From the NCBI GenBank assembly GCA_009885185.1, contig VFLF01000031.1:1-7281 (forward strand): 7,281 nt of DNA. The letters are read 5' to 3'. The stretch is from Nitrosomonadales bacterium (GTDB lineage Bacteria > Pseudomonadota > Gammaproteobacteria > Burkholderiales > SG8-41). The notes beneath the pieces were generated by a model. The model ran no database searches. It was not told the origin of the DNA and was given only the letters and a program-made list of their open reading frames with translations. Shown here piece after piece: positions 1 to 6,543 of this stretch. The stretch's first letter is position 1. Every line of letters begins with the position of its first letter. The position numbers were made by a program, and so were the translations under genes.

Positions 1-1
1 C

Positions 2-856
2 GCTGGGGGCGGTGGCGATTTTGCCGCGCGCTCGCTGGCGCCGCCGCTGTCGGCGAGTCTGCGGCAGCAGGTGGTGATCGACAATCGCGGGGGTGCAGGC
101 GGCATCATTGGCATGGAGCTCGTGAAGAATGCCGTGCCCGATGGCTACACGCTGTTGGTGTCCACTGCCGGTTTTACCGCGATGCCCGCGTTGTACAAGA
201 ACCTGCCGTTCGATCCGGTGCGGGATTTCACTGGTGTCATCGTGGCGCAGTCGGGTATGTACGTGTTCGTCGTTAGCATGGCCGCGCCGATAAAATCGGT
301 GAAAGAGTTGATCTCTCATGCCAAAGCGAATCCGGGCAAGCTTGATTTCGCCTCGGCCGGAGCCGGTACCACGATTCACCTCGCGGCGGAGTTGTTCAAG
401 AGCATGGCGCAAATCAACATGATGCATGTGCCGTACAAGGGCGCCGCCCCCGCGCTCACCGATGTGATCGCGGGGCAGGTGCAGTCCATGTTCGCCGCGT
501 CGCTCAATGCGCTGCCGTTGATCAGGGCCGGCAAGCTGCGCGCGCTCGGCGTGACATCGGCTCGGCGCTCGACGCTCGCGCCGGAGTTACCGACCATCGC
601 GGAGAGCGGCTTGCCCGGATACGAGGTCGTCGGTTGGTACGGCCTTGTGGCGCCGATGCACACGCCGCAGGTAATCGTTCAAAAATTGAATACGGAATCG
701 AATCAGGCGCTGAAGTCGCCTGAACTTGTCGAGCGATTACGCGCGCAGGGGCTTGAGATTGTTGGCGGCACGCCTGATGAAGCATCGGCGCTGGTAAAAC
801 GCGATGTGGCGCGCTGGACTAAGGTGATCCGCGATGCGGGGATAAAACGTGAATAG
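2..856 (+). CDS. Bug/TctC-family periplasmic substrate-binding protein, 5'-truncated by window edge
   Basis: The reading frame is open from base 2 to a TAG at 854-856, so 284 residues are visible. The signal peptide and first strand lie off the left edge. The GTG at base 71 is internal, because the residues before it (AGGGGDFAAR) match the first ligand-loop region of Bug proteins. Other family marks follow in order: the NRGGAGG segment, PDGYTLL (about residues 46-52), a GAGTTIHLAAELFK segment matching the second ligand loop, VPYKG (about 143-147), AGQV, and the C-terminal ESGLPGYE and TPDEA segments. Bug proteins are soluble periplasmic receptors, usually for carboxylates or related small organic molecules. 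They either feed a TctA/TctB permease or act as orphan sensors. The stop lies 8 bases before the MmgE/PrpD gene, so the two are probably co-transcribed and this receptor may bind that enzyme's substrate. The family is certain; the ligand is unknown. Confidence 0.95.
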   Translation, partial: AGGGGDFAARSLAPPLSASLRQQVVIDNRGGAGGIIGMELVKNAVPDGYTLLVSTAGFTAMPALYKNLPFDPVRDFTGVIVAQSGMYVFVVSMAAPIKSVKELISHAKANPGKLDFASAGAGTTIHLAAELFKSMAQINMMHVPYKGAAPALTDVIAGQVQSMFAASLNALPLIRAGKLRALGVTSARRSTLAPELPTIAESGLPGYEVVGWYGLVAPMHTPQVIVQKLNTESNQALKSPELVERLRAQGLEIVGGTPDEASALVKRDVARWTKVIRDAGIKRE

Positions 857-864
857 GAAGTGAC

Positions 865-2220
865 ATGGATCAATCACTCGACATCAACGCAGTAACGTTG
901 ACCAAAACCTTATGTGGTTTTCTGGCTGATGCGCAATACAGCGATCTCCCACCCCGAGCCGTCAGCGAAGCCAAACGCGGCGTGCTCGATTGGTTGGGCT
1001 GCGCGTTCGCGGGCAGCCGGCATTCCACCATCGACAAGTTGCTCGCGGTGTTGCAGGAGGCCGGCGGCAAACCGCAAGCCACCGTATTCGCGCGCGGACT
1101 GAAACTCGGGTTTCTCGATGCGCCGCTGGCCAACGGGCAGATGGGGCATCTGCTCGACTTTGACGACACGCACGCGGGAGGCGTGTTGCTGCACACAAGC
1201 TCGCCGGTGTTGGCCGCATTGTTCTCGCTGGCGGAACGCGCGCCGGTGAGCGGCGAAAATTTCATGCTTGCGTACGCGGTTGGCTTTGAAGCCGGCGTGC
1301 GCAGCGGGCGCAGCGCGCCGCATCATCACAACGGCGGCTGGCATCTCACCGGAACGCTCGGCAGCATCGCCGCGGGCGTCGCGGCAGGGAGAATATTAAA
1401 CCTTAATAAACAGAAACTTACCTATGCGATGGGGATTGCCGCCACACAGGCCGGCGGCATGCAACAAAACCGCGGCACCATGTGCAAATCATTTCACGCT
1501 GGCAAGGCCGCGGCGAATGGCGTGCTCGCGGCGCTGCTCGCCGAGCAGGGCTTCGACAGCACGCAGGAAATCATCGAAGGCAAAAAAGGTTTCAGCCGCA
1601 TCTACAGCGACAGGGCGGAAGTCGATCAGTTGGCCGCGAACCTTGGCGGCGGCTGGCTCATCGAAAGCAACGGTCACAAACCCTACGCGTGCGGTCTCGT
1701 GCTGCATCCGCTGATCGATGCCGTGATTGCGCTGCGTGCCAGAACGAAACTCAGCGCGGCCGACGTGGATGAAATCACCCTGCGCGTGCACCCGTTGGCG
1801 CGATCGGTCACCGGTGTGGTTGAGCCGTCAACCGGGCTTCAGTCGAAATTCAGCATCCATCATTCAGCGGCGGCGGCTTTTGTCGAGGGTAATGCAGGCG
1901 TTGCGCAATACACCGATGCCAAGGCCAATGACCCACTGCTCGTTGCACTGCGCCGCAAGGTGAAAGTTGTCACGGACGAAACGCTGGGCAAGGATGAGGC
2001 TCATGCAATCGTCGTTGCCGGCAGTGTGAGAGCAGAGGCGCACGTGCCGCACGCCAGCGGCACGGTGGCGAATCCGATGAGCGACGCGGCTATCGAAGTG
2101 AAGTTTCTCGCCAATGCGACGCCGGCGATTGGCGAAGCGCGCGCGAAGCGGGTGTGCGAGGAGGTGTGGGCGTTGGAGACCGTGGGTGATATGCGCGAGT
2201 TGATTGGGTTGCTTGCGTAG
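865..2220 (+). CDS. MmgE/PrpD family protein (2-methylcitrate dehydratase / cis-aconitate decarboxylase superfamily)
   Basis: The 451-residue protein has the usual full length for the family. The ATG at 865 is preceded by AGGAAG at 855-860, which overlaps the stop of the upstream Bug gene. Family hallmarks are seen in order: LLDFDDTH (about 96-103), a GWHLTGTLGS helix (158-167), MCKSFHAGKAA (206-216), KPYACGLVLHP (272-282) and KFSIHHSAAAAF (328-339). Asp100/Asp101, His103, His160 and Lys208 fall where the superfamily places its active-site residues, so the enzyme looks intact. Members dehydrate 2-methylcitrate, decarboxylate cis-aconitate or epimerise iminodisuccinate, all in the cytoplasm. 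No prpB, prpC or acnD neighbour is present, so a methylcitrate-cycle role is not supported. Pairing with a Bug receptor points instead to a catabolic (de)hydratase, decarboxylase or isomerase acting on an imported polycarboxylic acid. Substrate unassigned. Confidence 0.93.
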   Translation: MDQSLDINAVTLTKTLCGFLADAQYSDLPPRAVSEAKRGVLDWLGCAFAGSRHSTIDKLLAVLQEAGGKPQATVFARGLKLGFLDAPLANGQMGHLLDFDDTHAGGVLLHTSSPVLAALFSLAERAPVSGENFMLAYAVGFEAGVRSGRSAPHHHNGGWHLTGTLGSIAAGVAAGRILNLNKQKLTYAMGIAATQAGGMQQNRGTMCKSFHAGKAAANGVLAALLAEQGFDSTQEIIEGKKGFSRIYSDRAEVDQLAANLGGGWLIESNGHKPYACGLVLHPLIDAVIALRARTKLSAADVDEITLRVHPLARSVTGVVEPSTGLQSKFSIHHSAAAAFVEGNAGVAQYTDAKANDPLLVALRRKVKVVTDETLGKDEAHAIVVAGSVRAEAHVPHASGTVANPMSDAAIEVKFLANATPAIGEARAKRVCEEVWALETVGDMRELIGLLA

Positions 2221-2376
2221 CTATTGAGATTGGGTCTCTAATCAGCCTGATGAATGGCGCAAGGCGGTGTTTAGAATTTTGTGTTTTTTTCGCAACGCCG
2301 CTGTTGAGCGTCTGTGTTCATGCACGGGTTAGGGATCATTTCGAATCCCTGAGTGGTTTCATTACGCATGTCTTGG
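2221..2376. other. Convergent intergenic region, no clear terminator
   Basis: These 156 bases separate the 3' ends of the MmgE/PrpD gene (plus) and the 325-aa cupin gene (minus). The stretch is more AT-rich than its flanks and has a run of seven T at about 2284-2290, but no stable stem sits directly before it. A perfect 6-bp inverted repeat, AGGGAT and ATCCCT around an 8-base loop, occupies 2331-2350 but lacks a T-tract on either strand. I see no credible gene. Termination from both sides presumably happens here by an unrecognised or Rho-dependent route. Confidence 0.5.
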
Positions 2377-3354
2377 CTATTGCTTTTTCGGACGAAACCC
2401 CGGCAAGTAAACCGGCCCGTCTTCGATGCCATCCACCGGTGGCCCGCTCATGCCATGACTGGTGTCCTTGGCTACAAATGTGAGTACATCGCCAGTTGCC
2501 GATGCGATAGCACTGTGCTGGGTGCCCGGCGGAATATGTGTAGCCGAGAGAGGTGGCGCTTCAATGGTTTGGCCACCGATTTCATAAATCATTGTGCCGT
2601 CGAGCACGAAGCTGAATTGTTCGTTCGGATGCGTGTGCAGTTTGGTGCCGGAACCCACGCCCTTGTGGATATGGCCGACCTGCAACTTCTCGCCGCGTAG
2701 CGCCGCGCCGAATGAGGATGATTTCTTTGAAATGAAATTGCGCGCGATCACTTCGGCGCTGGTGGCGTAGTCGGGCACCGCATTCAGATTCCCGATGTCG
2801 TAGACGTAGCACAGCTGCTTGCCTGAAATGTTTTGCGTCTGCGGTATTGGCAAGCCATTCGCGCCGGGCTTCCATTCATTAGCGCCTGCCCCGAAGCCTG
2901 GGAAATTCCGTGGGTCATTGTCATCTCCGTCGATAGGCACACTGGCCATGCTGCCTCGCGTATCTTCTACCGCATAAAAAATCACGTCCTTATCGGTGTC
3001 GGCGACAAGGCTGTGTGCCATGCCCGCTGGTATGTGCACAACGTGATCCTTAGGCACGCGAAATACTTGTCCATCGATGTCGGCAATTAAGGTGCCTTGC
3101 AGAACGTAGTTAAACTGCTCATTTGCATGCGAGTGAATATTGGAGCCAGTGCCGCGCGCCTTATGCATCAGCGCAATCTGTAAGCGTTCGCCTTTAACCA
3201 CCGCGCCTATTGCGGTGGATTGTGTGGTGTCGAGCGTCTCGCCGGATAGCAGCCGGTGTACCGTTACCGTTGCACTATTAGGACCGGCAGGTACGTGGGT
3301 AATCTCATTGAGGTGGTAAATATGGCGTGTTACGGTCTGGGTTGCGGTATTCAT
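2377..3354 (-). CDS. Two-domain cupin (bicupin) protein, function unknown
   Basis: The 325-residue cytoplasmic protein has no signal peptide or membrane segment. It reads from ATG (3354-3352) to TAG (2379-2377). GAGGA at 3365-3361 on the minus strand, 6 bases before the ATG, supports the start. It is an internal duplication of two cupin_2 barrels 166 residues apart. Domain 1 has HSHANEQ (His74, His76, Gln80) and His114; domain 2 has HTHPNEQ (His240, His242, Gln246) and His280. Each domain ends in a similar acidic tail that closes with PGF (about 152-154 and 318-320). Gln stands where the classical cupin motif has its Glu ligand, as in some KdgF-type cupins (from memory). Both sites therefore look able to bind metal. 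It lies 79 bases downstream of the other cupin gene on the same strand, probably in one operon. Bicupins include dioxygenases, decarboxylases and isomerases; the sequence does not show which this is. Confidence 0.88.
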   Translation of the reverse strand: MNTATQTVTRHIYHLNEITHVPAGPNSATVTVHRLLSGETLDTTQSTAIGAVVKGERLQIALMHKARGTGSNIHSHANEQFNYVLQGTLIADIDGQVFRVPKDHVVHIPAGMAHSLVADTDKDVIFYAVEDTRGSMASVPIDGDDNDPRNFPGFGAGANEWKPGANGLPIPQTQNISGKQLCYVYDIGNLNAVPDYATSAEVIARNFISKKSSSFGAALRGEKLQVGHIHKGVGSGTKLHTHPNEQFSFVLDGTMIYEIGGQTIEAPPLSATHIPPGTQHSAIASATGDVLTFVAKDTSHGMSGPPVDGIEDGPVYLPGFRPKKQ

Positions 3355-3360
3355 ATGCGA

Positions 3361-3365
3361 TCCTC
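3361..3365 (-). promoter_or_regulatory. Shine-Dalgarno of the 325-aa cupin gene
   Basis: On the minus strand this reads GAGGA, 6 bases before the ATG at 3354. Its GAGG half can pair with a CCTC four bases upstream (plus-strand CCTC-GAA-GAGG at 3362-3372), forming a 4-bp stem that could partly hide the ribosome site. The stem is too short to be convincing as a control element. Confidence 0.6.
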
Positions 3366-3433
3366 GAAGAGGCGTTAAGTTTCGTCAGTCCTTGCGTTCA
3401 GGGCTATGCAACGGGAGCGGATCTGTTTAAATG

Positions 3434-4258
3434 CTAACCCTTCCAATTGTCTGCCGCGCCGTTTTTGGCCACATGTTCTTCCAGCCGCGTGGTCGAGCGT
3501 GCAATGGTGTAGCGTGCCGGACCGCTGTCACCGACGCGCCAACGATAGGCTATGCCCCGCGGCACATGAATCACGTCGCCACTACGGGCGCGGTAACCGC
3601 TCCCCGCGATTATTGTGTCAATTTCGCCGCTAATCACGTAGGCCAGCAATTCATGTGTTGCAGTGTTCTCCGCGGTATCGTGTCCGGCAGGGGAGTGCAC
3701 GTAAGCCCAAGACAGGTTCAGGCCGTTCACCCATTGCTCGTGATGGCCGGAAGGTTTGCTGTCGCCAAAACCCGCGCACATTCCATAGTGACAGTTGCCG
3801 AGGCCGGCGATAATCGCTTGCGATTGCTCTGGCGCCTTTTCGTTGCCGGGATATTTGCCCGCAGCGAAGTCACGAGCCACCTCGGTGGCAGAACGCGCCT
3901 TGTCCGGCAGCGCCTCATCTGCTGCGGCGCCGATCAGTGTCCAGGTTCGATCTTTGAGATAGAGGTAGCGTATGCCGTTCGGCCCGGCGCGAAAACTGTG
4001 CTGCGCGTTGGAGGGAATATGCACCAGCGTGCCTGGCGTTACGTGCTGGCGTTCGTCGCCAACAATACTGTCGAACTCACCTTCGAGTAGAAACGCCATA
4101 AACTCGTTGGGGTGGTAATGCAGCTTCGATTCCTGACCGGCCTGTTTGGTGACGCAGCGGAAATACATGGTTTCGGCTTCGATCACAGGGCCTTGTGTGG
4201 TCGATAGGTGCGGGTTGAGATGATGTGATTTCATCTCATCAAAGCGGAAAAACGGCAT
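3434..4258 (-). CDS. Two-domain cupin protein with a degenerate C-terminal domain, function unknown
   Basis: The 274-residue soluble protein is the first gene of the minus-strand pair. Its ATG (4258-4256) follows AGAGGAG (4275-4269) by 10 bases, and it ends at TAG (3436-3434). Domain 1 (about residues 25-105) keeps a cupin metal site: HYHPNE gives His47, His49 and Glu52, with His87 from IPSNAQHSF in the second motif. Domain 2 (about 185-255) keeps the fold signature (ISGEID, GDVIHVPRG), but the aligned ligand places are Asn198, Ala200 and Tyr238. Only Glu203 remains, although His193 and His202 are nearby. Domain 2 is therefore probably structural or substrate-binding. The protein shares only the general bicupin plan with its neighbour. 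It is divergent from the Bug-hydrolase operon across a 94-base gap, suggesting a shared pathway and shared control. Possible roles are dioxygenase, isomerase or lyase. Confidence 0.87.
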   Translation of the reverse strand: MPFFRFDEMKSHHLNPHLSTTQGPVIEAETMYFRCVTKQAGQESKLHYHPNEFMAFLLEGEFDSIVGDERQHVTPGTLVHIPSNAQHSFRAGPNGIRYLYLKDRTWTLIGAAADEALPDKARSATEVARDFAAGKYPGNEKAPEQSQAIIAGLGNCHYGMCAGFGDSKPSGHHEQWVNGLNLSWAYVHSPAGHDTAENTATHELLAYVISGEIDTIIAGSGYRARSGDVIHVPRGIAYRWRVGDSGPARYTIARSTTRLEEHVAKNGAADNWKG

Positions 4259-4268
4259 TCGGGCTTTA

Positions 4269-4275
4269 CTCCTCT
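4269..4275 (-). promoter_or_regulatory. Shine-Dalgarno of the 274-aa cupin gene
   Basis: The minus strand reads AGAGGAG, a strong match to the anti-16S sequence, 10 bases before the ATG at 4258. It fixes that ATG as the start. Confidence 0.7.
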
Positions 4276-4294
4276 CGCAGGTTGGGCAAACTTC

Positions 4295-4309
4295 ATTGTG
4301 TCAGCCAAT
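4295..4309. promoter_or_regulatory. Candidate LysR-type regulator box (ATTG-N7-CAAT) in the divergent promoter
   Basis: ATTG (4295-4298) and CAAT (4306-4309) form a perfect 4+4 inverted repeat around 7 bases. The T at 4296 and A at 4308 satisfy the T-N11-A core of LysR-type regulator boxes. It lies in the 94-base gap between the divergent cupin and Bug-hydrolase operons and overlaps the putative -35 of the plus-strand promoter. LysR-type regulators commonly act at such divergent promoters of catabolic genes. No regulator gene is in the window. Short dyads of this kind arise by chance, so this rests mainly on position. Confidence 0.4.
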
Positions 4310-4324
4310 AGCCTACTATATATT
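4296..4324 (+). promoter_or_regulatory. Candidate sigma70 promoter for the Bug-hydrolase operon
   Basis: TTGTGT (4296-4301) and TATATT (4319-4324) are separated by 17 bases; the -10 matches consensus at 5 of 6 positions and the -35 at only 3 of 6. A start near 4331 would leave a leader of about 22 bases before the GTG at 4353, containing its Shine-Dalgarno. On the minus strand the same AT-rich patch reads TATAGT (4320-4315), a possible -10 for the cupin operon without a good -35. A weak -35 overlapped by a possible activator box would fit activator-dependent expression. Confidence 0.35.
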
Positions 4325-4339
4325 CACGGGCAAAGCTCT

Positions 4340-4346
4340 GGGGGAG
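4340..4346 (+). promoter_or_regulatory. Shine-Dalgarno that sets the GTG start of the Bug gene
   Basis: GGGGGAG ends 6 bases before the GTG at 4353, whereas the upstream in-frame TTG at 4296 has no ribosome site and lies in the promoter. An 8-bp palindrome, AGCATGCT (4345-4352), fills the spacer up to the start codon. Confidence 0.65.
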
Positions 4347-4352
4347 CATGCT

Positions 4353-5321
4353 GTGAAGATTTTTCTGAAAACCATAAGTTGCATCGCAATTGCTTCGCTG
4401 GCGCCGCAGGTTGTCGCACAGAATTACCCGGTGCGTCCTGTGCGTATCGTTGTGCCCTTCGTGGCCGCCGGTCCGACCGACATCAACGCGCGGATGGTGG
4501 CGCAAAAGCTGACCGAGGCGTGGGGTCAATCGTTCGTGGTGGAAAACCGTGCCGGTGCGGGCGGCGTGCTGGGTACCGAAATTGTTGCCAGAGCCGCGCC
4601 GGATGGCTACACCCTGCTGGGTGCAAATCCCGGCCCGCTGACCATTGCGCCCAGCCTCAATGCGAAAATGCCGTACGATACGTTCAGGCATTTGACACCC
4701 ATCATACTGGTGACCAATACCACCAGCGTGACCGCAGTGCATCCCAGTGTGCCGGTCAAAACCGTTAGGGAATTGATTGCGCTGGCGAAAGCGCAGCCCG
4801 CTAAACTGAGCTATGGCACACCCGGTATCGGAACCGTTGGGCATCTGTCCTGGGAGTTGTTCAATCATTTGGCCGGCACGCGCATGTTGCATGTGCCCTA
4901 TAAGGGATCAGGGCAAGCCAACAATGATTTTTTGGCGGGCCAGATCGACTTGCGCGCTTTTTCCACGCCCTCGGCGATCCCCTTGATGAAAACCGGCAAA
5001 GCCAGGGTCATAGCCATTAACGGCCTGAAGCGCTCCCCATTAATACCCGACGTACCGACAGCACATGAATCAGGCCTGCCGGGGTTTGAATCGGCCAACT
5101 GGAACGGCATCATGGCGCCCGCCGGTACGCCGCGTGAAATCGTCATCAAGTTGCACGACGAAATTCAGCGCCGCGTGGTGAAGTCCGATCTGCGCGAACA
5201 ACTCGTTAAAGACGGCTACGAAGTGGTAGGGCTGGGCCCGGAGGATATGACTGCGTTTATGCAAAAAGAAGTGGCGAAGTGGGCGAAAGTCATTAAGACA
5301 GCGAATGTAAAAATTGATTAA
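4353..5321 (+). CDS. Bug/TctC-family periplasmic substrate-binding protein, complete
   Basis: Starting from GTG at 4353 gives 322 residues, the normal Bug length, and places a signal peptide exactly at the N-terminus: Lys2 and Lys6, a hydrophobic core, then cleavage expected after VVA (residue 22). There is no lipobox at that site. A longer frame from TTG 4296 would add 19 residues ahead of the signal and lacks a ribosome site. Family marks in order: VRIVVPF (30-36), AAGPTDINAR ligand loop (38-47), ENRAGAGG (64-71), PDGYTLLG (83-90), GTPGIGTVGHLSWELF second ligand loop (155-170), HVPYKG (180-185), AGQIDL (195-200), ESGLPGFE (239-246) and GPEDM (295-299). The hydrolase follows after 18 bases, so the bound solute or its product is probably that enzyme's substrate. 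No TctA/TctB permease is adjacent. Ligand unknown. Confidence 0.95.
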   Translation: MKIFLKTISCIAIASLAPQVVAQNYPVRPVRIVVPFVAAGPTDINARMVAQKLTEAWGQSFVVENRAGAGGVLGTEIVARAAPDGYTLLGANPGPLTIAPSLNAKMPYDTFRHLTPIILVTNTTSVTAVHPSVPVKTVRELIALAKAQPAKLSYGTPGIGTVGHLSWELFNHLAGTRMLHVPYKGSGQANNDFLAGQIDLRAFSTPSAIPLMKTGKARVIAINGLKRSPLIPDVPTAHESGLPGFESANWNGIMAPAGTPREIVIKLHDEIQRRVVKSDLREQLVKDGYEVVGLGPEDMTAFMQKEVAKWAKVIKTANVKID

Positions 5322-5327
5322 AAACAA

Positions 5328-5332
5328 AAGGA
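5328..5332 (+). promoter_or_regulatory. Shine-Dalgarno of the alpha/beta hydrolase gene
   Basis: AAGGA lies 7 bases before the ATG at 5340 but only 1 base before the ATG at 5334, so the second ATG is the better start and the protein begins MIKTTS. Confidence 0.6.
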
Positions 5333-5339
5333 TATGAAA

Positions 5340-6515
5340 ATGATCAAAACCACGAGCGACGAACACTACTTCATGTATTTTCCCGGCAACTATCGCTGGT
5401 CGGCGGGTTTTCTCAGCATGCTCAGCTGCTCGACTTGGGGCGGCGCGGACATCGGTGAAGTGGATCGTATCGGGCAGATTCTCAAAGCCGCGCCCAAGCA
5501 ATCGGACGAAGCGTGGTTCGATGCCTGCGTCAAGGTGGGCAAAGAAACGCATGTCCACGCCGCGCGCTACGAAAAATCCGGACATCGCGTATCCGCCGCG
5601 CCGTTCTACCTGCGCGCGTGCAAGCACTACCAGATGGCTGAACGTTTCCGCACGCCGAAAGACGCTATTGCGTTGGAAATTTATCAAAAAAGCATTGACT
5701 GCTTTCACGCGTTCACGCGCATGAGTGATGTCAACATCGAGATCGTCGAAGTGCCGTTCGTCGATGGCAGTTTGCCCGGTTACTTTGTGCACGCGCAGAA
5801 CAGCAGCGCTGAGCGCAAGCCCACGGTGGTGTTTTTTGATGGGCTGGATGTGACCAAAGAACTTCTTTACATGCGTGGCGTGCCGGATTTGATCAAGCGC
5901 GGCATATCCGTGCTGATCATGGATGGCCCCGGCACCGGCGAGGCCATCCGCTTTCGCAAGCATTATCTGCGCCATGACTACGAAGTCGCCGGCTCCGCCT
6001 GCGTGGATTGGCTGGAGAAGCGCGCTGACGTGAACGGAGAAAAGATCGGCATCGTTGCCAATAGCCTCGGCGGCTATTACTCGCCGCGTTGCGCGTCAAT
6101 GGAGCCGCGTTTTGCCGCCTGTGTCGCTTGGGGAGCGATCTGGGATTACCACGCCACTTGGAAGCGTCGTATCGACGCCGCGTTTAACGCCGCCATGTCC
6201 GTGCCGGGGCATCACATTACCTGGATACTTGGCGTTAACACCGTGGAAGAAGCGCTGAAGAAACTGGAACCTTATCGACTCGATGGCGTGGTGCAAAAAA
6301 TGCGCTGCCCTTTCCTGGTCGCACACGGTTCTGAAGACGAGCAAGTGCCGCTTGCCGATGCGCAAGCGCTGTTCAATGCCAGTGGCTCCAAAGACAAGAC
6401 CCTGCGCGTGTTTACGCCTGAAGAAGGTGGCGCTCAGCACTGCATGCGCGACTACGCCGTGTTGGGTGTGGCGGAAATGTGGAACTGGTTTGAAGACAAA
6501 TTGGTGCGTAGCTAG
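5340..6515 (+). CDS. Alpha/beta hydrolase of the FrsA/DUF1100, dihydroxypseudooxynicotine-hydrolase-like group
   Basis: The 391-residue cytoplasmic protein has no signal peptide. Residues 1 to about 135 form a helical N-terminal region with many aromatic residues, typical of this group. The hydrolase core follows: VVFFDGLD (163-170, oxyanion-hole strand), MDGPGTGEA (194-202), the nucleophile elbow VANSLGGYY with Ser242 (239-247), HGSEDEQVP with probable acid Asp333 (329-337), and GGAQHCMRD with His367 (363-371). The elbow reads A-N-S-L-G rather than the classical G-x-S-x-G. The group includes the C-C bond hydrolase of nicotine breakdown and esterase-like enzymes, so cleavage of a beta-diketone-like C-C bond or an ester is plausible. 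It is the second gene of the Bug operon and converges on the next Bug gene with 28 bases between them. The in-frame ATG at 5334 is a less likely start. Substrate unknown. Confidence 0.9.
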   Translation: MIKTTSDEHYFMYFPGNYRWSAGFLSMLSCSTWGGADIGEVDRIGQILKAAPKQSDEAWFDACVKVGKETHVHAARYEKSGHRVSAAPFYLRACKHYQMAERFRTPKDAIALEIYQKSIDCFHAFTRMSDVNIEIVEVPFVDGSLPGYFVHAQNSSAERKPTVVFFDGLDVTKELLYMRGVPDLIKRGISVLIMDGPGTGEAIRFRKHYLRHDYEVAGSACVDWLEKRADVNGEKIGIVANSLGGYYSPRCASMEPRFAACVAWGAIWDYHATWKRRIDAAFNAAMSVPGHHITWILGVNTVEEALKKLEPYRLDGVVQKMRCPFLVAHGSEDEQVPLADAQALFNASGSKDKTLRVFTPEEGGAQHCMRDYAVLGVAEMWNWFEDKLVRS

Positions 6516-6543
6516 CACGCTGGAAGTGATGCCGATATTGCAG

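Noticed and set aside
2331..2350. 6-bp inverted repeat AGGGAT/ATCCCT as a rho-independent terminator
   Set aside because: The stem is short, only half GC, and has no T-tract on either strand.
3431..4090. 219-codon open frame on the plus strand
   Set aside because: It lies antisense inside the 274-aa cupin gene, whose cupin motifs and Shine-Dalgarno are clear. It has no domain of its own.
4335..4347. GCTC/GAGC mini-hairpin that could cover the Bug Shine-Dalgarno
   Set aside because: Only four base pairs; too weak to propose translational control.
4296..4352. N-terminal extension of the Bug gene from TTG 4296
   Set aside because: It would put 19 residues before a textbook signal peptide, has no ribosome site, and overlaps the likely promoter.
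4293..4892. 199-codon open frame on the minus strand
   Set aside because: It is antisense to the Bug gene and its promoter, rich in His, Arg and Gln as expected of a shadow frame, and has no recognisable motif.
5070..5975. 301-codon open frame on the minus strand
   Set aside because: It runs antisense across the 3' end of the Bug gene and the first half of the hydrolase gene, both with strong family motifs. It shows no recognisable domain and is a by-product of GC-rich codon use.
6516..6543. Possible terminator between the convergent hydrolase and Bug genes
   Set aside because: The 28 bases contain no inverted repeat or T-tract.
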